This document shows, one piece after another, positions 7,932 through 12,690 of a DNA stretch of 12,690 nucleotides. Origin of the DNA: CAJBLF01 sp964494005 (GTDB lineage: Bacteria > Patescibacteriota > Gracilibacteria > Absconditabacterales > Absconditicoccaceae). The stretch covers positions 1 to 12,690 of the forward strand of contig CAZBQE010000028.1 in the NCBI GenBank assembly GCA_964494005.1. The letters are read 5' to 3'. Position numbers and translations under genes: made by a program. The notes under the pieces were generated by a model. That model saw only the letters and a program-made list of their open reading frames with translations, was not told the origin of the DNA and ran no database searches. The first letter of the stretch is position 1. Each line of letters opens with the position of its first letter.

Positions 7932-8076
7932 AATTTCATTTTTTTATTGATTAGTACTTTTGTTTAGTTTAAACTTTATATATTTCTTGTTTAAAGTCAA
8001 TACTTGTCTGTCGAGATGAATTTGCTATTTCTCTTACTTTGCCTATAGTGGTATTCGCTTTATTTTGTATATAAAA

Positions 8077-8955
8077 ATGCTAATTCATACGCCCGTTATG
8101 CTGAAAGAAGTCTGTGAATATATTCCTCAAAATACTAAGCTTATCGTTGATTGTACACTTGGACATGGTGGACATGCTATGGCACTTTTGTCGATAGTGA
8201 AAGATGCGAAGTTGATCGGGTTTGATGTGGATGAATTGATGATGAAGAAGGCAGAATTCATAATTCAGAATGCAGAATGAAATATCTCGAGTAGAATGGA
8301 ATATGTGCATGGAAGTTATTCAGAGATAAAAAATGTTTTGAAAGGAAGGAAGGCAGAGTATATTTTGAATGATTTGGGAGTAAATCTTGAGCATTTCAAA
8401 GATGTGAGTCGTGGGTTTAGTATTAGAGGAGATGTACTCTTGGATATGAGATTCGATACATCTACAGGCAAGACTGCTGCGGATATTTTGGCAATATATA
8501 CGACTGATCAACTCAAGGATATATTCGAACATTATGCTGATTTTTCTTCGCCAAAAGCTCTTGAACTTGCTAAACATATTGTTACTACCAGAAAACATCA
8601 TCCGATTACTACAACACAAGAATTCAAAAAAATCTTGAATGATTGTGGACTCGGAGATCCGGCGTCTATTGTTATTTTTCAAGCATTGAGGATCGAAACG
8701 AACGGTGAGATGAATAATCTTCAAAATTTTTTGGCGGATTTTCCAGAATGTCTACAATTGTCTTGAAGATGTGTGATAATTACTTATCATAGTATCGAAG
8801 ACAGGTTAGTAAAACAAACCTTCAATGCTTTGGTTGGTACGGGAAAATATGCGCTTGTGACTAAGAAGCCATTGAAGCCGAATTATCAAGAAGTGGCTGT
8901 GAATAGAGCTGCGAGAAGTGCGAAAATAAGAATACTCGAAAAGACGAAAATATAA
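8077..8955 (+). CDS. rsmH: 16S rRNA (cytosine1402-N4)-methyltransferase RsmH (MraW)
   Basis: RsmH methylates C1402 in the decoding centre of 16S rRNA using S-adenosylmethionine. The 292-residue frame needs TGA at 8278-8280 (residue 68) and 8764-8766 (residue 230). Motifs: HTPVMLKEV at the N-terminus; DCTLGHGGH (25-33), the SAM-binding loop; GFDVDE; NDLGVNLEHF...RGFSIR...LDMRFD, the family's D-L-G-V-S / RGFSFR / LDMRMD blocks; QALRIETN; and RCVIITYHSIEDR-VK, whose preceding TGA occupies the conserved GGR-type Gly. I start at the ATG at 8077 (MLIHTPVM), the usual position for this family; an in-frame TTG four codons earlier is unlikely. It is followed by an FtsL-like gene, the classical division-cluster order, but mraZ is not upstream. 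Confidence 0.95.
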
Positions 8956-8966
8956 TTTTAGATGAG

Positions 8967-9071
8967 AGATGATAAATGATAGATTTATGTATCACTTTAT
9001 TATAGACTATTGTAGATTACAGTAATTTATATAGACAAAATAATATATTTATCATTTAAAATTTATCATCT
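8967..9071. repeat. 11-bp inverted repeat in the rsmH-ftsL-like gap
   Basis: AGATGATAAAT (8967-8977) is inverted at 9061-9071, each arm embedded in low-complexity GATGATAAATGATAGAT-like words. The 146-base gap between the two genes is otherwise AT-rich. It may be a degenerate minisatellite rather than a functional structure. Confidence 0.5.
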
Positions 9072-9101
9072 ATCATAGTTAATTTTAATTAGTTTAGTGG
9101 T

Positions 9102-9494
9102 ATGAGAACATTCGCTTTTATTCCAGGACAGGTTAATAGGGCCTACAAAGGCGTTATTAGTAAGTACAAAGATCACGATCTTTTTATGGAGCTTTTGAAA
9201 GTGTCTGGAGCTTTGTTTTTTTTGCTTCTTTGTGGATTTTTCTTTTTGTATTATGTGAATCTTTCTTCTACTCGTGGATATTTTCTCAAACAAGCGAATC
9301 AAGAAATGACAGCGATTACATTTCAATACGAGATATTAAAAACTAAACTGCTCGATTATAAACAGCAAAATCGAAATACCGTTCAGGCTTCTAGTTTCAA
9401 AAGAGATGTTGTGGATGTAAGTGCAGAAATAGTAAAAATTCCTGATGGTATTCAGTTAGGGTTTTTTCAAAACGAACTAACAGCTAACAATTAA
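9102..9494 (+). CDS. FtsL-like bitopic membrane protein
   Basis: 130 residues: a basic cytoplasmic N-terminus (MRTFAFIPGQVNRAYKG), one membrane segment (about 34-52, GALFFLLLCGFFFLYYV), then a short helical, coiled-coil-prone stretch (QANQEMTAITFQYEILKTK) and a polar tail. This topology and its place right behind rsmH match FtsL, a division protein that joins FtsB and FtsQ. FtsL is poorly conserved, so the call depends on context; a lone DivIC/FtsB-like protein is the alternative. It has no TGA; one CGA is at 9372-9374. It is followed by a strong terminator, so the cluster ends here with no ftsI or mur genes. Confidence 0.5.
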   Translation: MRTFAFIPGQVNRAYKGVISKYKDHDLFMELLKVSGALFFLLLCGFFFLYYVNLSSTRGYFLKQANQEMTAITFQYEILKTKLLDYKQQNRNTVQASSFKRDVVDVSAEIVKIPDGIQLGFFQNELTANN

Positions 9495-9519
9495 TACCTA
9501 ATAATTTTTGAATATTAAA

Positions 9520-9545
9520 AAGTCCTTTTGAGGACTTATTTTTTT
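9520..9545. terminator. bidirectional Rho-independent terminator
   Basis: AAGTCCT-tttg-AGGACTT followed by ATTTTTTT on the plus strand; on the minus strand the same stem is followed by a T-run of about five. It lies between convergent genes, the FtsL-like gene (stop 9494) and the DedA-type gene (stop 9554), and can serve both. Confidence 0.88.
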
Positions 9546-9553
9546 ATATTTTT

Positions 9554-10150
9554 TTATTTGCTTATTTTTTTTATCTTCTGGGTAATGATGCTAGAAAGTT
9601 TTTTGTAACCTCGTTTGATACTTTGGAATAATATAACACCTCCGATGAGGTAAAGTACGCCTATTTTTCGTCCATGCAAAAATTTTTCTATCTGGCCAAT
9701 ACTGATGCTGCCTAGATATCACATTCCTACATAAACAGTTTTGACGATGATTGAGATGAGTAGTGAATATCCCAGAAATTTAAGAAAATTCATTTTTTTG
9801 ATTCCTGTCGTTATCAGTGATGGAGCTGAAAGATAGGGTGTGATTTTGACGATGAGAAAATAGAAAAATGGGTATTTGGTATAGAGAGTTTTGAAAAGTT
9901 TTTTTTCCGTGAAATGTTCGTGATGTCTGCGTAATCGAGCGATCTTGTATAAATATCTTCCCGTGATATACAGTCAGACATCTCCTAGTATATCTCCAGC
10001 AATTGTTATCAAAAATACATACTCCAGATGGAGTAGTCCTTGCGCTGCGATTCCTCCACTCACAAAAGATGCGATGGGACCTTCTACAATCGTTGTGATG
10101 AGCAATACAAGATAAGCGTGTTCTTTGATAATAGCTAGGAATGTTTCCAT
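9554..10150 (-). CDS. DedA/VTT-domain membrane protein
   Basis: DedA-family proteins are polytopic; some members flip polyprenyl-phosphate or phospholipid. This 198-residue protein is hidden in the standard code because of TGA at 9974-9976 (residue 59) and 9719-9721 (residue 144). Visible family features: an acidic residue near the start (TTIVEGPIASFVSGG), GDILGDV-G-LYITGR, which matches GDxxGYxxGR with TGA at the conserved Gly, ITPYLSAPSLITTGI (the usual R/K-xxP...P...AG box), and KFLGYSLL. The C-terminus is hydrophobic then strongly basic. Three CGA codons occur. It is 21 bases behind the glycosyltransferase gene and probably in one operon with it, which would fit a role with a lipid-linked sugar or lipid carrier (inference). 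Confidence 0.87.
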
Positions 10151-10171
10151 ATATTTTTATATAAATAATTT

Positions 10172-10900
10172 TTATCTGATTTTTTTGGACGGATGATATT
10201 TTTTTTCATTGATGGGAGAGAATGAGAATGAATGTCTGATATATCCTCGTATTCCTTGATGATTGAAAATATCTCTGAACATATTTATATCTCTTTTTCG
10301 TCCATTGATTATTCCTCGTTTTTGACTTTTTTGACTATTTTCTCCTGAAAATGGATATCGTACTACTGTTTTCTTGTGTATTTCCATATAGGTATTTATC
10401 GCTACTTCTAGCTGATATCTTTCACATGGTTGTTGGAAAACGTTGTGGAGGTCTTGAGTTCTGAGTATTCTTTGGCCTGAGAGAATAAGTTCTCTATATA
10501 ATAGTTTGATATATCGTTTGGCGCGAATACGTCTCATGATTCCCATATCGATTTCTGGATGGTCGAATATGTGTTTGATCATATGGATAATTTCTTGAAT
10601 CTTTATGTTTTTGAGATCGGAGTCAAACATACAAACGTATTCTGTTTTTACCTGTTTTAGTCCTTCTTTGATAGCGTTTGCTTTGCCTTTGTTTTTTGTG
10701 TAGGAAACGATGCGGATATGTTTGTCTTTGTGTTGAGCTACAAATGTTTTGACTAGTTTTAAGCTATTATCTTGTGATCCGTCATTTACCAAAATAATCT
10801 CGTCAAATTGTTTGACGTTTACAAGTTTTTGGATTACTGTTATAACTCTTTCTTCTTCATTGTAGAAAGGAATGATACAGGTACATGAAATATATTTCAT
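10172..10900 (-). CDS. family 2 glycosyltransferase (dolichyl-phosphate-mannose-synthase-like)
   Basis: 242 residues with a GT-A fold signature: CIIPFYNEEER (8-18), VNDGSQDNS (38-46), KGKANAIKEGL (71-81), and a DxD-like FDSDL (92-96) for metal and nucleotide-sugar binding. No membrane helix, so it is probably a cytoplasmic or membrane-associated enzyme that puts a sugar on a lipid carrier or envelope polymer; donor and acceptor cannot be told. No TGA. Five CGA codons are clustered in the C-terminal half (10514, 10358, 10316, 10298, 10247), at places such as AK-YIKLLYRELI and NG-KRDINMF, where Trp would also fit. The start is the ATG at 10898-10900. It lies 80 bases downstream of the NAGPA gene with no clear terminator between, and 21 bases upstream of the DedA-type gene. 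Confidence 0.88.
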   Translation of the reverse strand: MKYISCTCIIPFYNEEERVITVIQKLVNVKQFDEIILVNDGSQDNSLKLVKTFVAQHKDKHIRIVSYTKNKGKANAIKEGLKQVKTEYVCMFDSDLKNIKIQEIIHMIKHIFDHPEIDMGIMRRIRAKRYIKLLYRELILSGQRILRTQDLHNVFQQPCERYQLEVAINTYMEIHKKTVVRYPFSGENSQKSQKRGIINGRKRDINMFRDIFNHQGIRGYIRHSFSFSPINEKKYHPSKKIR

Positions 10901-10980
10901 TTTGGATTTTTGCTATAAAGAAATGTATAGGGGGAATATATGTATTGGGAAAGTAAAGACAAGAAGTATTTTTTGTATGG

Positions 10981-12030
10981 TTATAATTGATCTATGATAT
11001 AAAGTCTTTGGAGAATGTCTTTGATAAGGGCGAGTTGTTTTGGATTTGCCATGACTTTGGGGCTTGTGACTGCTGCACGGAGGATGTTGATAAAACTTCG
11101 TTTTTGTTTGTCTCCGTTTTTTTTGATATATGATTGGAGTGCAGTGTAGAGGTTTTTTATTGTTTTGGTGTCTTCGTCGGTCAAGGTGTAGGTGGATGGC
11201 TGGGTGAACGGTTTTTTGAAGGTGGGCGTGGTATTGGTCAGTTGGATATATTCATTTTTGGTTAAGACAACATAAGCGTCCATAATCCTTGTTCTTGATC
11301 ATTGATCCAATACGAATCCATCATAGATCATACCTATACTGTAGCCTGCATCGAGATTCATCGCGTCTCGACAATTGAAATTTTTTTTCAAATATTCCGC
11401 CATATCAGGGATGGTGATATTACCTATCGTTCCCATATAGATCGTGGATTTGTCTTCCGTCGAGCAGATAAAAGTTTTGTTTCCCGCGGTTTTCATTTTG
11501 CTGTCTATATAATTATTGTAGCCTTGGATAACGTTTTCTCCTTGATACAAAAAGATAGGAAAATTTCCCAGACCAAAATACAGGGAATTGAATGCTGCGG
11601 GATCTTTTTTTACTCGAAGACCTGGATCAATCATATTTCCCATGTTGTTTTGTACAAGTATTGGTTTTCCTGTTTGATCGAATCCGAAGATCATTCTGAT
11701 ACTGGTATCTGGTCGATATTTACTTCGGTCTTGTCCGTTTCCTAGATAAACTCTTTCTGAGATAGTGTGGGTGGTTGGACATTGACTATAATCTTCTGGA
11801 CAGAAAAATGTGCCGTTGACTGCGGTATCACCACCAACTTTCTTCGTTAGTTCCTTGAGTGTAGCGCCACCATCTCCGGCTACGGAACTGACGACATAAT
11901 GTTCGCCGTCTAGGACGACTTTGATCACTCTGATAGGTTTTCCGTCGCGATTTTCTATGATGAGTTCTTTGTAGGCGAAGGTATATCCCAAACAGAATAT
12001 CGAAAGCATTATTACAAATATTTGTTTCAT
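10981..12030 (-). CDS. exported phosphodiester glycosidase (NAGPA domain)
   Basis: One 349-residue protein, not two: a TGA at 11299-11301 (residue 244) joins VLDQ to SRTRIMDAYVVLTK, the normal ending of a NAGPA domain. The signal peptide is MKQIFVIMLSIFCLGYTFAY. The domain has AVNGTFFC (usual NGGFF), SIRMIFGFD (usual TAIGI-D) and DAMNLDAGYSIGM (usual NLDGGGS). Members remove GlcNAc-1-phosphate-type caps or act on phosphodiester-linked wall glycans; the substrate here is unknown. About 80 extra residues follow (TLTDEDTKTIKNLYTAL onward), helical and unrecognised. Four CGA codons are present; the one at 11368-11370 precedes DAMNLD, a spot often aromatic in relatives as I recall. It is 14 bases behind the upstream gene, so an operon is likely. 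Confidence 0.85.
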
Positions 12031-12044
12031 ACTTAATTATTTTC

Positions 12045-12500
12045 TTAATTAAAATCTCATTTGTATCCTATTCGCATTTCTGGATTGGGACTCATTTCTT
12101 GATATTTTTTCAAAAACTTTTCTTCTTCCAGATAATATTTTCCTCCCAGATGTGTGTTTTTGTAGGTCTTGATTATCCTATAAAATTGTTCCATTTTGTT
12201 GAATAGATGATGTTTTCTGTAGTTTTCGAGTAGCTCTGATTCATTATCTATCAGCAGGAAAAATTCTATGAGCGTTGGTTTTCCTGGTAGGAGATGGAGT
12301 CTCCTTTCTATCGCTCCTACTGCGATTTCTTCGCAATACATATGTCAGGTGAGAAAGAGAATTGCTCTTGCTTCATTCATCTCTTCTCGGGTTGGTTTTT
12401 CTGAATTAATGATTTCTTCGTATTTTTTTCGATAGGTATCAAGCTCTGCTTGGATTTTCTTTGGTTCCATGAGATAGGTGTATTTCATAAGCTGGATCAT
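12045..12500 (-). CDS. helical protein of unknown function
   Basis: About 151 residues if started at the ATG at 12498-12500; ATGs at 12486-12488 and 12468-12470 are also in frame and the last (MEPKKIQAELDTY) may be the real start. TGA codons at 12345-12347 (ILFLT-G-HMYC) and 12057-12059 (IGYK-G-DFN) are needed to keep it whole, and the true stop is TAA at 12045-12047. It is highly charged and helix-rich (RKKYEEIINSEK, LLENYRKHHLFNKMEQFYRIIK) without membrane segments; I recognise no family. Three CGA codons. The frame stays open to the right edge through the GC-rich segment, so a longer N-terminus cannot be excluded but would have a very different composition. It is the first gene of the minus-strand run that includes the NAGPA protein. 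Confidence 0.6.
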
Positions 12501-12570
12501 GATTGTTCAAATGAGATAAATTAGATGTTTTATGTATTTTAGTATAGGAATAGTTGTGAAATTTTCAAAT

Positions 12571-12617
12571 AAAAAAAATTCCGCTTGAGCCAGACGCAGT
12601 GAAGCAAAGCGAAACGC
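12571..12617 (-). terminator. possible terminator of something beyond the right edge
   Basis: On the minus strand CGCTTTGC ... GCTCAAGCG could pair imperfectly (5 bp plus 2 bp with a bulge) and is followed by GAATTTTTTTT. This would end a transcript coming from the right of the window. The stem is weak with a long loop, so confidence is low. Confidence 0.3.
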
Positions 12618-12690
12618 GGGCGGGCTATTGAACCACTTCTTGGGTAGAGTGGAGATAACGTCCCGACTGGTCGGGATGCTTGTATAACGT
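12583..12690. other. GC-rich, hairpin-rich segment at the right edge
   Basis: The base composition changes sharply from AT-rich to clearly GC-rich. It holds the perfect inverted repeat TCCCGAC-TG-GTCGGGA (12661-12676), a hairpin CCACT...AGTGG (12633-12652), and ATAACGT as a direct repeat at 12655-12661 and 12684-12690, which may begin a tandem array with a 29-base period running off the edge. No tRNA cloverleaf fits. It may be a non-coding RNA, a dispersed repeat or acquired DNA. Confidence 0.5.

Noticed and set aside
10981..11283. A separate 100-residue gene downstream of the NAGPA gene
   Set aside because: It is in frame with the NAGPA gene through one TGA, and its first residues (DAYVVLTK) complete the NAGPA domain.
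1..12690. TGA as Trp (mycoplasma-type code 4) or as selenocysteine, or TGA breaks as pseudogenes or sequencing errors
   Set aside because: Conserved positions demand Gly, not Trp; TGG is used for Trp; TGA is far too frequent for selenocysteine and not in redox motifs; frames continue perfectly after each TGA.
12583..12690. tRNA or tmRNA fragment on the minus strand (GGTTCAATAGCC resembles a T-arm)
   Set aside because: The bases flanking the TTCAATA loop do not pair and no acceptor or anticodon stem is found.

Overview
The window looks like a piece of an AT-rich genome from the candidate phyla radiation, most likely Absconditabacteria (SR1) or the sister group Gracilibacteria. The main reason is the genetic code. 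Eleven of the fifteen genes are readable only if TGA is sense, with about 22 in-frame TGA codons. At the most conserved positions (the AG-LFHDIGK motif of RNase Y, the Gly before RCVIITYHS in RsmH, GD--GLYITGR in the DedA-type protein) the residue required is glycine, which is translation table 25. All 14 visible stop codons are TAA (13) or TAG (1). A second pattern is that CGA/CGG codons repeatedly fall where the families have tryptophan or another aromatic residue, while arginine is otherwise written AGA, AGG, CGT or CGC. This suggests CGA/CGG are also reassigned, to Trp. No gene start has a recognisable Shine-Dalgarno sequence.

Layout from left to right. At 1-359 (-) is the N-terminus of the GTPase HflX, divergent from RNase Y (rny, 537-2039 +). 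After a 7-bp tandem repeat come two membrane genes on the + strand: a divergent Lgt-like multipass protein (2190-2930) and a single-TM protein resembling the baseplate-J-like proteins of candidate phyla (2970-4511). A minus-strand block follows: a small exported cysteine-containing protein (4522-4932), a compact ssDNA-binding-like protein of DUF3127 type with an SSB-like DDLPF tail (5063-5383), signal peptidase II (lspA, 5507-5923) and the double-GTPase ribosome biogenesis factor Der (der, 5988-7361). Upstream of der is a 265-bp non-coding stretch rich in hairpins, then a small unknown gene (7659-7931 -).

At 8077-9494 (+) there is a remnant of the division/cell wall cluster: rsmH followed by an FtsL-like bitopic membrane protein. 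A bidirectional terminator separates it from a minus-strand gene run (12500 down to 9554): an unknown helical protein, an exported phosphodiester glycosidase (NAGPA domain), a family 2 glycosyltransferase and a DedA/VTT membrane protein. This suggests a small envelope-related operon. The right edge holds an abruptly GC-rich, hairpin-rich segment that looks like a non-coding or repeat element.

Reading with the standard code hides or breaks many of these genes. lspA and dedA do not appear as long ORFs at all; der, rsmH, rny, the baseplate-J-like gene and the NAGPA gene each fall into two or more pieces. The genes themselves are mostly housekeeping, so the codon usage and the unusual variants of familiar proteins are the most interesting content.
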